NCBI RefSeq assembly: GCF_049200465.1
Contig: NZ_CP120836.1
Coordinates: 1,426,001 to 1,490,000, forward strand
Length of the DNA: 64,000 nt
Source of the DNA: Leptothermofonsia sp049200465
GTDB taxonomy: Bacteria; Cyanobacteriota; Cyanobacteriia; Leptolyngbyales; Leptolyngbyaceae
Reading direction: 5' to 3'
This document shows positions 8,122-17,852 of the stretch, piece by piece. The stretch's first letter is position 1, and every line of letters begins with the position of its first letter. Under the pieces are notes generated by a model, which saw nothing but the letters and a program-made list of their open reading frames with translations, was not told where the DNA came from and searched no databases. The translations under genes and the position numbers were made by a program.

Positions 8122-8239
8122 AAGTAGGTAGCCACAATTAATTTTAAAGGGGGGAGTAGGGGCTACGCCTTCGGGCAGAGGGGGACACCCCCCTCCACTC
8201 CCGAAATTATCCTTAATTTAACTGCGCTTAGCTACTTAC
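8122..8239. repeat. MITE-like repeat, family R2, copy 2
   Basis: The left end AAGTAGGTAGC and right end GCTACTTA form a terminal inverted repeat. The middle carries GGGGGAGTAGGGGCTACGCC and a complementary C-rich arm. Confidence 0.8.
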
Positions 8240-8333
8240 TTAACTACTTATAAAATTCGTTATTCTTACAAAGGCGTTTACTCTCGCTATCCTAAATATA
8301 TCCTAAATAAAAGATCCCTATCTGAAGTCCAGC

Positions 8334-9959
8334 ATGTCTGAAATTGAAGCCGAATTACAAGCAGCAGTTGACCAACGGCGCAACTTTGCAATTATTTCTC
8401 ACCCAGACGCCGGAAAAACGACCCTCACTGAAAAACTGCTGCTATATGGGGGTGCTATTCACCAGGCTGGAGCTGTCAAAGCACGACGGGCACAGCGGCA
8501 CGCCACTTCAGACTGGATGGAGATGGAGCAACAACGGGGGATTTCGATCACCTCTACAGTGTTGCAATTTGAATATCGGGGCTGCCACATTAACCTGCTC
8601 GACACTCCTGGCCACCAGGACTTTAGCGAAGACACCTACCGGACCCTGGCAGCGGCAGACAATGCCGTTATGCTGATTGACGCTGCGAAGGGCTTGGAAC
8701 CCCAAACCCGCAAGCTGTTTGAGGTTTGTCGGATGCGGGGGCTACCCATTTTCACGTTTGTAAATAAATTAGACCGTCCCGGACGTGAGCCACTGGAACT
8801 GCTGGATGAAATTGAGCAGGAACTCGATTTGCAAACCTACGCGGTCAACTGGCCGATTGGGATGGGCGATCGCTTCAAGGGGGTGTTTGACCGCCGTTCC
8901 CGTCAGATTCATCTGTTTGAGCGCAGCGCTCACGGTCAGCGGGAGGCGATTGACACGGTAATCGATTTGGGAGATCCGCGCATCGAAGATTTGCTGGAAC
9001 CAGAGCTGTATTACCAGTTCAAAGATGACCTGGAAGTGTTAGAGGGGCTAGGGCCAGAGCTAGACCTGGAGCAGGTGCACCAGGGCAAGATGACTCCCGT
9101 CTTCTTTGGCAGCGCCATGACCAACTTTGGCGTTGAACTCTTTCTTGACGCCTTTCTGGACTACGCCCTCAAACCCGTTGCCCATATGAGCACAGAGGGA
9201 GAAATTCCCCCAACCTATCCAGAATTCTCCGGGTTTGTGTTTAAGTTACAGGCCAACATGGACCCCAAACACCGCGATCGCGTCGCGTTCATTCGCGTTT
9301 GTTCCGGCAAGTTTGAAAAAGACATGACCGTGAACCACGCTCGCACTGGTAAGGTTGTGCGTCTGTCTCGTCCTCAAAAGTTGTTTGCCCAGGATCGGGC
9401 CGTGATTGAGGAAGCCTACCCCGGTGACGTGATTGGATTGAACAATCCGGGTGTTTTTGCAATTGGAGATACGATCTACGTCGGGCAAAAGCTTGAATAC
9501 GAAGGGATTCCCAGCTTTTCGCCGGAATTATTTGCCTACCTCAAAAATCCGAATCCTTCCAAATTCAAACAGTTTCAGAAAGGAGTGTCTGAACTGCGGG
9601 AAGAAGGTGCCGTTCAGATTATGTATTCTGCGGATGAAGCGAAGCGGGACCCCATCCTGGCTGCGGTGGGTCAGCTTCAGTTTGAAGTGGTTCAGTTCCG
9701 GCTACAAAATGAATACGGTGTCGAGACCCGGTTAGAACTTCTGCCGTACAGTGTGGCCCGCTGGGTCGAGGGGGGGTGGGAAGCTTTGCAGAAGGTAGGC
9801 CGCCTGTTTAATACGGTGACGGTAAAAGACATTTGGGACCGTCCAGTGTTGCTATTTCGTAACGAATGGAACCTGCACCAGTTACAAGAAGACCATCCGG
9901 AGTTAAAACTAAACGCGATCGCCCCCGTAGTTTCTGGGAGAGAACCTGCCTCCTTGTGA
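8334..9959 (+). CDS. prfC: Peptide chain release factor 3
   Basis: This 541-residue translational GTPase recycles RF1/RF2 from the ribosome after termination. It shows G1 'SHPDAGKTT' (residues 22-30), G3 'DTPGHQDF', G4 'NKLDR' and the RF3-type continuation 'EIEQELDLQTYAVNWPIG'. Domain II and the RF3 C-terminal region ('VGQLQFEVVQFRLQNEYGV') are complete. Length matches the family (about 530-545). It stands alone downstream of a repeat-rich spacer. Confidence 0.97.
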   Translation: MSEIEAELQAAVDQRRNFAIISHPDAGKTTLTEKLLLYGGAIHQAGAVKARRAQRHATSDWMEMEQQRGISITSTVLQFEYRGCHINLLDTPGHQDFSEDTYRTLAAADNAVMLIDAAKGLEPQTRKLFEVCRMRGLPIFTFVNKLDRPGREPLELLDEIEQELDLQTYAVNWPIGMGDRFKGVFDRRSRQIHLFERSAHGQREAIDTVIDLGDPRIEDLLEPELYYQFKDDLEVLEGLGPELDLEQVHQGKMTPVFFGSAMTNFGVELFLDAFLDYALKPVAHMSTEGEIPPTYPEFSGFVFKLQANMDPKHRDRVAFIRVCSGKFEKDMTVNHARTGKVVRLSRPQKLFAQDRAVIEEAYPGDVIGLNNPGVFAIGDTIYVGQKLEYEGIPSFSPELFAYLKNPNPSKFKQFQKGVSELREEGAVQIMYSADEAKRDPILAAVGQLQFEVVQFRLQNEYGVETRLELLPYSVARWVEGGWEALQKVGRLFNTVTVKDIWDRPVLLFRNEWNLHQLQEDHPELKLNAIAPVVSGREPASL

Positions 9960-10122
9960 GGCTATGCTAGATAGTTGTCAATGGTTATGGAAGAGAGGCT
10001 AGCAGTCGGGGATTGGAATTTAGGTTTGCAGATACTCTCGCCTACCTGCTTCCCCTTTCCTCTTCTTCGTTTTGGCTTCCAGCAGTAACCTTTAGTGCCC
10101 TTTACTCAGGAGAACTTCTACC

Positions 10123-12633
10123 ATGCCTCCTGTTCCTGACTCGTCTACTCCCAGCGCCAAGGCTTTGAATGATGCAGAAGCTGGGTTGGCTGCCGTTAAG
10201 CAGGGTGATTATCCAGAGGCGATCGCGCTGCTTGAAACCATCTCCCTACCACCCAACCATCCTCTCAACCTCAAAGCTCAAATGGGTCTGGTCGTTGCCT
10301 ACACTCGTAACAGCAATCCCCAAAAAGCGATTACCCTTTGCCAGACTCTTTACAAAAGCGGAGATTCACAGGTCAAAGAGTGGGCAAGCCGCACCCTGGA
10401 AAATCTGGCCAGACGATTTCCGCAATTTCCCGTAGAAGCGACAGCGTCAGGCAACATTGAAACCAGTAAACCCGGAGGTATGGAAAGTCAAACCGTCTCA
10501 GAGGTCGAAACAGAGGTTGATTTAACTGGCTTTATTCCTTTTGATGGTTCATCCGTTCCCCGTCAATCAGTTGTTTTAGACGATGCAGAAAGCCCAGACG
10601 GGGCGATCACCGCGACAGAAAATTCTGCGACAGGCTTCGTTCCTCTCCAGGTTCCCTCCCACTCCACTTCACCAGAAGAACCCCAAAATTCCCCAACTGC
10701 GGAAGAATTCTCTGACGCTACCCCCTCGCTTTCCCTAATCTCTACCTCTTCCCAGGAGGGAAGAAGCGCTGCCCCTGCATACTCCACTCTCCACTCCCCA
10801 GCCCCTCTTCCGATTGAAGAACTGCTTTCCTACCGTCCTGGTTGGCAACAGGCACCACGGGCCAAACAGTGGAATCCTCTCGGAAAGGTAGACATCTCCT
10901 GGTTGCTCCTGACCCAGGCAGGGACAGCGATCGCTCTGTTTTGGGTACTACAGCAGATTGTTTACCTGGCAAATCTTATTTGGGGGATTGCGATCACTAA
11001 AATCCCGTTTTTGCATCTCCAACGGGTCATCCCAGAGTATCCCGTCTGGTCGATTGTGATTCCGCTGGTGTTTCTGTTTCTGGCCTCCCGCTGGCTACTG
11101 GACGGGTTACTGACAATGGGGCATGGGTTGCAACCATTGTCTTTGAATCAGCTATCAAACTACAGCCCAGAAACGGTTAAGGCTATCAGCCGCTATTGCC
11201 GTCAGCGTCGAGTGCCAATGCCAACGCTAGGAATTATCCCCACACTCGCCCCGGTGGCATTCAGCTATGGGGTTTTGCCCCAATTCACTCGACTGGTGGT
11301 TAGTCAAGGGCTGCTGGAACAACTGGAAGATGATGAGATAGCGACTGTCTACGCTAGTGAAATAGGGCATATTGCTCATTGGGATGTGCCGTTGATGTCC
11401 CTCCTGACCGTCGTGAATCAAATTCCATTCACGATTTACGCACTGGTATCTGACTGGGGCAACCGCCAGCAAATGCCTCTTGTGCGTGGTTTGGCGATTG
11501 CGGTCTCAACCGTCAGCTATGGGCTGTATTCTCTGACTCGCTGGATTGGGCTATGGCTCTCCCGGCAGCGCGTCTACTATAGCGATCACTCAGCAGCAGA
11601 CCTGACCGGCAACCCCAATGGCTTCACCCGTGCCCTGCTTAAAATTGCGATCGGCACAGCCAAAGCCGTTGAACACGAAGGGCAGACCAGCTACCTGCTG
11701 GAGGGGTTTGAACTGCTGACTCCCCTGAGTCACCGAATGGCAACCACCCTCGGCAGTCTGTACCACCATACGTCCCTGGAGCGAGTACTGGAGTGGGAAT
11801 GGACCAACCCCTATCGGCACTGGCTTTCCCTTCCCAACTCCCACCCGCCAACGGGCGATCGCCTCCGGTTACAGGCTCGCTATGCCCGCTACTGGAGATT
11901 ACCAACAGAGTTGGAATTTAATCCGGATCTGGAAGCAAAGGCTTCCCCCAAAAAGAAATCGAGCTTTACAGCCGCTCAATGGCGAACCCTTTTGTTGCAG
12001 GGTGCCCCTTTCTTTGGTTTGGCATTTGGTTTGTTGCTGGCATTGACTCTTTCTCTAATTGGATGGTTGGGTGTATACACAAATGCAAACTCGATCGCCT
12101 GGATGTATGGCGATCGCGCCATCTTTCAAGGCCTGCCTCTGATTGGGTTCAGCCTTGGTACTTTCATTCGCATCAATCCCTCCTTCCCGGATCTCAAACT
12201 ACCCGTGGATAATGGGCAGGAATTTGCCCTTTCCCTCCCAGAATTACTCAACGATCCTGCCACCATTCCTATCGACAGCACCCCCGTCCGTCTGGAGGGT
12301 AAACTTCTGGGCCGTCCTGGGATCAGTAACCTGCTGAGCCAGGATTTGCTTTTGAAGACAGCAACAGGAATTGTCCGATTGCACTGCATCTCTCCCTTGG
12401 GGCCCATTGGCAACCTTTTTCCTCGGCAATCTCGCTTCACGGGTTTTATCCAGCAAGACCTGACAGCGACTGGCTGGTTTCGCCGGGGGGCTGCTCCCTG
12501 GATTGATGTCGATCACCTCTGTACCCAGAGCGGGCGAGTGGATCGCAGCAATCATCCCGTCTGGGCTACAGTTTTAGGTCTACTGACCGCCACCTGGGGT
12601 ATTCTCATCATTGCCTTTGGTAGCAATATTTAG
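10123..12633 (+). CDS. TPR-M48-type membrane protein, predicted inactive peptidase
   Basis: This 836-residue protein starts at an ATG with AGGAG upstream. Layout: two TPR-like helices (about 12-105), an acidic/serine-rich linker (about 110-245), two membrane segments (about 265-290 and 305-330), an M48 fold (about 340-590), two more membrane segments (about 628-685) and a beta-rich tail. It is a clear paralogue of the next gene, but the zinc site is gone. The HExxH motif reads S412-E413-I-G-H416, and the downstream glutamate ligand (E500 in the paralogue) is V484 in 'RVYYSD'. It is therefore a pseudo-peptidase (inference), perhaps binding substrates or regulating the active partner 175 bases downstream. 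Confidence 0.85.
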   Translation: MPPVPDSSTPSAKALNDAEAGLAAVKQGDYPEAIALLETISLPPNHPLNLKAQMGLVVAYTRNSNPQKAITLCQTLYKSGDSQVKEWASRTLENLARRFPQFPVEATASGNIETSKPGGMESQTVSEVETEVDLTGFIPFDGSSVPRQSVVLDDAESPDGAITATENSATGFVPLQVPSHSTSPEEPQNSPTAEEFSDATPSLSLISTSSQEGRSAAPAYSTLHSPAPLPIEELLSYRPGWQQAPRAKQWNPLGKVDISWLLLTQAGTAIALFWVLQQIVYLANLIWGIAITKIPFLHLQRVIPEYPVWSIVIPLVFLFLASRWLLDGLLTMGHGLQPLSLNQLSNYSPETVKAISRYCRQRRVPMPTLGIIPTLAPVAFSYGVLPQFTRLVVSQGLLEQLEDDEIATVYASEIGHIAHWDVPLMSLLTVVNQIPFTIYALVSDWGNRQQMPLVRGLAIAVSTVSYGLYSLTRWIGLWLSRQRVYYSDHSAADLTGNPNGFTRALLKIAIGTAKAVEHEGQTSYLLEGFELLTPLSHRMATTLGSLYHHTSLERVLEWEWTNPYRHWLSLPNSHPPTGDRLRLQARYARYWRLPTELEFNPDLEAKASPKKKSSFTAAQWRTLLLQGAPFFGLAFGLLLALTLSLIGWLGVYTNANSIAWMYGDRAIFQGLPLIGFSLGTFIRINPSFPDLKLPVDNGQEFALSLPELLNDPATIPIDSTPVRLEGKLLGRPGISNLLSQDLLLKTATGIVRLHCISPLGPIGNLFPRQSRFTGFIQQDLTATGWFRRGAAPWIDVDHLCTQSGRVDRSNHPVWATVLGLLTATWGILIIAFGSNI

Positions 12634-12808
12634 GAATTACCCGAAAAACTTTAAATGGGAATGGGAGTGCCCACCCTACCCTGCTCCAGTACTATCCAAT
12701 CCGGAAATATCCTCCTACACACTGAAATTGATCAATAAATTCCAACTCAGGGAATTCTAAAACCATGCCCCCCGAATTTATCAGTCAACCAGTCAGGAGA
12801 GAGTTCCT

Positions 12809-15310
12809 ATGTCTTCCCCATCGGGTTTACTGCAAGCTGGATTGAATGCATTGAAGCAAAAGCATTATCTGGAGGCAGTTCAGGCATTTGAAACATTTTG
12901 TAAAAATCATTCACATAATCGGTCTAAAGAATTTTTTCAGGCGCAGATGTACCTGGTGAAGGCATACCAGGAAAGTGGGCAGCCCGCGAAGGCGATCGCC
13001 CTTTGTCAGGAAATGGCTGCCTGTGAATACAGACAGGTACGAGAGTGGGCCCAGCGGACTTTGCCGACCCTATCTACAGCAATCAATGGGGCATCAGTTC
13101 CGGCAGCTACAGAAGCCGCTCCGGCTACCGAGCCAGCACGCCCTGAACCAGTACTCCCTACTCCCTCTCCCCATGATCTTCTGCCATCGGAGCGATCGGT
13201 TGAGCTGTTGAATGCTGGCAACAAAGCCCTCAAAATGCGACGGTTTGCCGATGCAGTGGACAATCTGGAGAAGTACTGTCAGGGAACAGACCCGGCAGAC
13301 AGCAACTACGCCCAGGCCCAGATGTGGCTGGTCAAAGCTTACAAAGGGAATGAACAAACTGAACAGGCGATCGCCCTCTGCCGTCAATTGCTTGAGAGTG
13401 ACAAAGAATACGTTCGCATCTGGGCCAAGCAGTTTCTTCTGACGATGGTTCCGATTGAATCAGCAACCGAGCAATCCGAGGAGCCCCCAGCTTCAGGTGC
13501 ACCAGCAGCGGGTAGTGCTACCAAAAGCCCCTCCTTTGCTAAAAATGCCAGGGGAAATGCCCAGAGCTCTGGTACCCAGGCGGCAGCGGCCAACATTCCC
13601 AAGGCAGGACGATCTGATCGGCGTGGCGTTAAGTTGCCAATGAAAGGGGGTGCCGCCAGTCTTTCGATGGCTTCTGGAGTGACTCTCTCGCTTTTGTTTG
13701 GCATGATTCTGGTGCTGTGCCTCAGCCTCCTGCTGATTATGGACAGCGAGAACCCAACATTGGGATTGGTGATCACGATCTGCATTACCATCTTGGTGAA
13801 TGCAGCGATCTTCTTCATCTCCCCCATCATCATGGATTTCATCCAGGGGGTGCTTTATGGAACCCGCTGGATTTCCCTGTCCGAAGTTGAGCGTTACAGT
13901 CCTGAAACGGGCAAAGTCATTCGAGAGGTTTGCCAACAGAAGAAAATCAAGCAGCCTCGCCTGGGGATCATCGAAGACCAGAACCCCACCGCTTTTACCT
14001 ACGGTTCCCTTCCCAACAGTGCCCGATTAGTCGTCAGTCGGGGATTGTTTACCTACCTGGATGATGACGAAATCGCTACGGTCTATGCCCATGAGTTAGG
14101 GCACATTGTCCATTGGGACTTTGCCGTAATGACCCTCGCCTCTACCCTGGTGCAAATTGCCTACCTGCTCTACGCCTACATCAATAAAATTGCCGATCAG
14201 GTTGACAATGATCAGTTCAAAAATAGCGCCCGTGGCGTAACCTTGATAGCCTACGTATTTTACGTTGTAGGAGAATATCTGCTGCTGTATCTCTCCCGCA
14301 CACGAGAATACTATGCTGACCACTTTGCCGCTGAAGTAACGGGCAACCCCAATGGCCTTTCCCGTGCGCTGGTTAAAATCGCTTACGGAATTTTGGAAGA
14401 AGGGAAACGCAGTAAAAAACCCAGCACGGTGCTTCAGGGAACCCGTGCGCTGGGAATTGCCGACCCCAAATCCGCCGCCTTTACTGGAACTGCTTACCGG
14501 GTTGCTTCAGAGCCGCAGAAGATTGGCCGGGTCTTCCTGTGGGATATGTTCAACCCCTGGGCGTGGTGGATGGAGCTCAGTTCTACCCATCCCCTGACAG
14601 GTAAGCGAGTTCGTGCCCTCAGTACCTATGCCGAGCAGCTTGGGTTAGACACCGAGTTCGACATGGGCACGATTATGCGGGAAGGGCGCAGTTTGAACAA
14701 GCACAAGCTCTATGGCAGTTTTGCGATCGATGTATTTGTGCTCTGGGCAGATAAGGTAGGAGCCCTATTGGGATTGCTGATTGGTACGGCCTTCGCTGTC
14801 GTCAATCGCAATCCAGCCATCATTGTCTCACCAATGCTGATTGGCTTTGGTTTTGGCACACTGTTGAAGATGTTTTTTATGTACCCCGACTTTAACCGTG
14901 TCCCAGAGACCGATGTTCTCACCCTAATGTCCGATCCCTACGCCAGCCCACTACGGGGCCGTGCGGTGAAATTGGCGGGTGAAGTCATTGGTCGCGGCGA
15001 CGCGGGTTATAAGTTTGGCTCCGACCTGAAAATGCAGGACCCGACCGGAATGATTTACCTGCGTTACACCTCGCGGTTCGGTCTCCTGGGGAATTTTCTG
15101 TTTGGCATGGGGCAAGCAAACAGCTTTATTAATCGGGAAGTGACTGTGGTGGGCTGGTTCCGGCGGGGTATTATGCCCTGGGTTGATATGGTCAAGATGG
15201 ACTGTCCCAGTAAATGGACTGTCACCAGCCACCCCCGCTTCTGGATGCTTGTCTTAGGATCAGCATCCATTATTCTTGGCTTCTTCCTGCCATCCCTGCT
15301 GGCGGGATAA
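12809..15310 (+). CDS. TPR-containing M48 family membrane metallopeptidase
   Basis: The product is 833 aa and has two TPR-like blocks (about 5-95 and 130-225; 'YLVKAYQESGQPAKAIALCQ', 'WLVKAYKGNEQTEQAIALCR'). After an A/S/G-rich linker come two membrane segments (about 285-345), an M48 (HtpX/Ste24-type) domain with an intact zinc site H428-E429-L-G-H432 and E500 in 'REYYAD', and two further membrane segments (about 645-690). A beta-rich C-terminal region follows, similar to that of the paralogue. M48 enzymes degrade or process membrane proteins, and the TPRs probably hold partners. The AGGAG Shine-Dalgarno supports the ATG start. It is likely expressed with its inactive paralogue upstream. Confidence 0.9.
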   Translation: MSSPSGLLQAGLNALKQKHYLEAVQAFETFCKNHSHNRSKEFFQAQMYLVKAYQESGQPAKAIALCQEMAACEYRQVREWAQRTLPTLSTAINGASVPAATEAAPATEPARPEPVLPTPSPHDLLPSERSVELLNAGNKALKMRRFADAVDNLEKYCQGTDPADSNYAQAQMWLVKAYKGNEQTEQAIALCRQLLESDKEYVRIWAKQFLLTMVPIESATEQSEEPPASGAPAAGSATKSPSFAKNARGNAQSSGTQAAAANIPKAGRSDRRGVKLPMKGGAASLSMASGVTLSLLFGMILVLCLSLLLIMDSENPTLGLVITICITILVNAAIFFISPIIMDFIQGVLYGTRWISLSEVERYSPETGKVIREVCQQKKIKQPRLGIIEDQNPTAFTYGSLPNSARLVVSRGLFTYLDDDEIATVYAHELGHIVHWDFAVMTLASTLVQIAYLLYAYINKIADQVDNDQFKNSARGVTLIAYVFYVVGEYLLLYLSRTREYYADHFAAEVTGNPNGLSRALVKIAYGILEEGKRSKKPSTVLQGTRALGIADPKSAAFTGTAYRVASEPQKIGRVFLWDMFNPWAWWMELSSTHPLTGKRVRALSTYAEQLGLDTEFDMGTIMREGRSLNKHKLYGSFAIDVFVLWADKVGALLGLLIGTAFAVVNRNPAIIVSPMLIGFGFGTLLKMFFMYPDFNRVPETDVLTLMSDPYASPLRGRAVKLAGEVIGRGDAGYKFGSDLKMQDPTGMIYLRYTSRFGLLGNFLFGMGQANSFINREVTVVGWFRRGIMPWVDMVKMDCPSKWTVTSHPRFWMLVLGSASIILGFFLPSLLAG

Positions 15311-15313
15311 AGG

Positions 15314-15640
15314 TTATCCTTTTCGCTCCCGATCGCCATGGGTTGGGCAGGGCGGAGCCGAGATGGAGCAATCCAACCAACCAACGGCCTGTTGCAATCG
15401 GGGTAAGGCTTCGGCGGGCTGATCTTTCAGCAAAAAGACAAGCGCGGCGGCGGTCTGTTCTCTGGCCCGCGCCTGACGGTTGGACTTAAGGCGATGCCAG
15501 TCGCCATCAGTAATGGTTAGCTTTTCTAATAGCGCCTGGGCAAGTTCCTGGGCGCTAAATTCTTTTAGAACAGCAGGATTTCTGGAAATTGCATTGGAGT
15601 TAGAAGCCTGAACCGAAGTATCAACCATAGGAATGGGCAT
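15314..15640 (-). CDS. Small conserved cyanobacterial protein (possibly DUF6439)
   Basis: The 108-residue product has the core 'ELAQALLEKLTITDGDWHRL' and 'RQARAREQTAAALVFLLKDQ', then 'LPRLQQAVGWLDCSISAPPC', a helical pattern that looks strongly conserved. I believe this is the cyanobacterial family DUF6439 but cannot confirm it. There is no signal peptide or membrane segment, and the function is unknown. Its 3' end lies 3 bases from the convergent M48 gene, with no room for a separate terminator between them. Confidence 0.7.
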   Translation of the reverse strand: MPIPMVDTSVQASNSNAISRNPAVLKEFSAQELAQALLEKLTITDGDWHRLKSNRQARAREQTAAALVFLLKDQPAEALPRLQQAVGWLDCSISAPPCPTHGDRERKG

Positions 15641-15682
15641 TATTCTGGATAGGTGCCATGATCTTTACTCTACTACGTGCTC

Positions 15683-16117
15683 ATGCAATCGCCTCAGAAG
15701 CCCCCGCAAAAGCCGGATGGGCAAACGTCAGAAGAATTCAACTTTGAACAGGAATTGGATTCTGTGGAGCAGTCGCTTCGTACTCTTAGAAGTCGCTATG
15801 TTCAGGTACAGCAGGATCAGCAAAGCCAGTCGCAACTTCAGCAGCAGAAGGAGCAGATCCGGCGGCAGATTCAGCGATCGCCCTCTCCTGAACTCAAAGT
15901 TGAATTGCAACGAATTCAAGAAAAATTAGATGAGCTGGAAATTAACCTGGAAAGTCGTTTATTTTCCTGGAGTAGTTTGAAAGAGCCGTTCTGGCAGATA
16001 GTTCGCTTTGGCGGCCTGGGGGTCGTGATCGGTTGGTTTCTGGCTTTTGCCGTGATCAATTCCCCCCAACCAGAACCCCAGCCACCCCGTCCAATTCCGC
16101 AGAATTCTCAACCTTAA
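15683..16117 (+). CDS. Coiled-coil protein with one C-terminal membrane helix
   Basis: The 144-residue product starts at ATG 15683; a GTG six bases earlier is the alternative. Residues about 20-95 are a Q/E/R-rich coiled coil ('VEQSLRTLRSRYVQVQQDQQ'), residues about 110-130 form one membrane helix ('FGGLGVVIGWFLAFAVI'), and the end is a short P/Q-rich tail. The layout suggests a membrane-anchored coiled-coil protein facing the cytoplasm. It diverges from the gene before it. No function is recognised. Confidence 0.7.
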   Translation: MQSPQKPPQKPDGQTSEEFNFEQELDSVEQSLRTLRSRYVQVQQDQQSQSQLQQQKEQIRRQIQRSPSPELKVELQRIQEKLDELEINLESRLFSWSSLKEPFWQIVRFGGLGVVIGWFLAFAVINSPQPEPQPPRPIPQNSQP

Positions 16118-16531
16118 GTATTAACGGTATCCTCTTATCTAGCAGCAACTGGTTTTGTTGCCCCAGTGCCTGAAGCTCTGGTGTGATCGGCAAGATTTCT
16201 ATTCCTTCAACCTTACCATAGCAGTCCTGAATTATAGCGATAGCCACCAGGCTTAGGACGGGGTGCAGGGGTGGAACCCCTGGCTGGGGGCGCAGCCCCC
16301 ATACCCCCTTAAAACCAATGTCCTAAGCAACCTGGCGACAGCTATAAAAAATGATCAGGTGAATGGAGCTTCCCAAAGTCCTCTTAAAAACTACTTAGAT
16401 TCACCTTTTCCAGAACTCGTGGATCGAGCTAAAGTTATTCCAGGTTTAATTTAGCTTTTGTTTTTAAGAGATCTTAGAATCGTATGTCATTTCCTTAAAT
16501 AGGTTACGGGTCAATGGGGTAAAGATAGGCA
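16118..16531. other. Intergenic region with one R4 repeat
   Basis: This 414-base gap holds the repeat at 16233-16346 and otherwise unique AT-rich sequence leading to the response regulator. Short frames here are translations of the repeat. No RNA gene was recognised. Confidence 0.55.
16233..16346. repeat. MITE-like repeat, family R4, copy 1
   Basis: It begins TATAGCGATAGCCACCAGG and ends CGACAGCTATA, giving TATAGC/GCTATA ends. The centre is GGCTGGGGGCGCAGCCCCC. It is inverted relative to the copies at 31336 and 49239. Confidence 0.8.
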
Positions 16532-16963
16532 ATGTCTACCGCTCCGACGTCTAGTCCAGAATCAGTCATCCGAATCTTGCTGGTAGAAGACAACGATGTC
16601 AACCGTCAATTAATGACTGATTACCTAAAATATTGTGGATACGATGTTCTCAGTCTGGCGAGAGGGGAAATGTTTACTGCTGCGATGAAGCAGTTTGAGC
16701 CCCATGTGATCTTGCTTGATCTGAAATTGCCCGATGTGGATGGTTATACGTTGCTTCAGCAAGCCCAGCAGAGACAAGAATGGACTCAGACTCCTATCAT
16801 TGTGGTTTCTGCCTATGCCTTTCACGCAGATCGGCAGCGTGCTTTGAACCTGGGTGCGCGGCGTTATCTAGTCAAACCTGTGAAACTGCCCGAACTGATA
16901 GAGGCAATTACAGAGGAGTTGACTCCTTCTCTCCTATCGCACCCCCCATTCTTGCTGATTTAA
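16532..16963 (+). CDS. Single-domain response regulator (CheY-like receiver)
   Basis: The 143-residue product is one receiver domain. It has the acidic pair E-D in 'LLVEDNDVNRQLM', the phospho-acceptor aspartate in 'VILLDLKLPDVDG', the T/S switch residue in 'PIIVVSAYAF' and the conserved lysine in 'RRYLVKPVKL'. There is no output domain, so it probably signals through protein-protein contacts in a phosphorelay. 'NDVNRQLM' is typical of receivers that partner hybrid kinases. No histidine kinase is adjacent; the large kinase at 27 kb is a possible but unproven partner. Confidence 0.92.
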   Translation: MSTAPTSSPESVIRILLVEDNDVNRQLMTDYLKYCGYDVLSLARGEMFTAAMKQFEPHVILLDLKLPDVDGYTLLQQAQQRQEWTQTPIIVVSAYAFHADRQRALNLGARRYLVKPVKLPELIEAITEELTPSLLSHPPFLLI

Positions 16964-16977
16964 AAAACTTTAAAATA

Positions 16978-17105
16978 AGGAGGTAGCTACAATTATTATA
17001 ATTGTCCAATTGTCAAGGGAAGTAGAGGGGGGTTCACCTCCGCCGTCTCCGGAACTATCCTTAGTTTAATTGCGCTTAGCTAATTTAATTGCGCTTAGCT
17101 ACTTA
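16978..17105. repeat. MITE-like repeat, family R2, decayed copy
   Basis: It retains GGAGGTAGCTACAATTATTA at the left and TTAATTGCGCTTAGCTACTTA at the right. The GGGGGCTGCGCCCCC-type centre is lost, and the right end is duplicated (TTTAATTGCGCTTAGCTA twice). Confidence 0.65.
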
Positions 17106-17200
17106 GGAATGAAAGTTAAATAACTCCGAAAACTTCACCCTACCTTTGGCACCCTGCTCTGACTCGGAGAGAGGAAGGGGGAGAGGTCAGTTTAATCAAA

Positions 17201-17274
17201 GAATGCGGCGTTATTAAATCCATGATCCTTAGAAGAAGAATGCGGCGTTATTAAATCCATGATCCTCAGAAGAC
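17201..17274. repeat. 37-bp tandem duplication
   Basis: A 37-bp unit starting GAATGCGGCGTTATTAAATC is present twice in a row with one mismatch (CTTAG against CTCAG). It is the longest of the head-to-tail duplications in the window. Confidence 0.9.
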
Positions 17275-17405
17275 AGAAGCCTAGGAAATAGAAGTCAGAA
17301 GCCAGGAGAGAAAAAGAGGGTGTTCTAGAAACGGGGTTCTGACTCCTTAAGACCCTGATTCACTCGACCTCCTTTCCAGAATTGCCACATTGGGTTTGCA
17401 ATCGG

Positions 17406-17600
17406 CTAATCGTCCGAGGTTCGTTGATTTCTTTGTTCAGTAACAAATATTTCGACCAGTTGCCCCAGTGCTTGAACGGATTGACCTGCCTCAACAATCT
17501 TAGCTTCAAGCTCTGTAATTAAAAGTGTCGCAGTTTGCAGATGGTTGAGGGTTTGTTCAATCACGTCACGGGACTGAAGTTCAAACTCATTTAAGTTCAT
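17406..17600 (-). CDS. Small helical hypothetical protein
   Basis: The 64 residues from ATG 17600 begin 'MNLNEFELQSRDVIEQTLNH' and continue as heptad-like helix ('LQTATLLITELEAKIVEAGQ'). It looks like a small coiled-coil protein. The frame could start 12 codons earlier, but those residues are not helix-like. No domain is recognised. It diverges from uvrC. Confidence 0.55.
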   Translation of the reverse strand: MNLNEFELQSRDVIEQTLNHLQTATLLITELEAKIVEAGQSVQALGQLVEIFVTEQRNQRTSDD

Positions 17601-17852
17601 AGTAGAAACTACGTATGCGTGTCTAATATTACACATAGCTTATTCTTCCCATTACGGATCTGACTTTCCGGTTCGTAATTGAAGTCTTTATATAGCGCTC
17701 ACAAATAGTTTGTGAACAAGGGGGGTGAGGGCTGCGCTCCCACACAGGGGTGAACCCCCCTGCACCCGTTCAAATTTCAAGAAGGATCTCTATAGATTCT
17801 CTTAAAATTGATATGAAGCTTGTAAAGCCCCACTCAATCCGCTGATTCGCTC

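Larger units (their letters stand above)
7766..8333. other. Repeat-filled intergenic region before prfC
   Basis: This 568-base gap contains two copies of repeat family R2 (7787-7890 and 8122-8239). Between them is unique sequence with a repeated GGTTACTAG word (about 7960-8000) and a small duplication ATCCTAAATAT (8289-8309). No coding frame or clear promoter was seen. Confidence 0.6.
16964..17405. other. Intergenic region with repeats
   Basis: This 442-base gap contains a decayed R2 element, a 37-bp tandem duplication and, at 17265-17335, purine-rich words such as AGAAGTCAGAAGCCAGGAG that recur in other spacers. No gene was seen. Confidence 0.55.
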
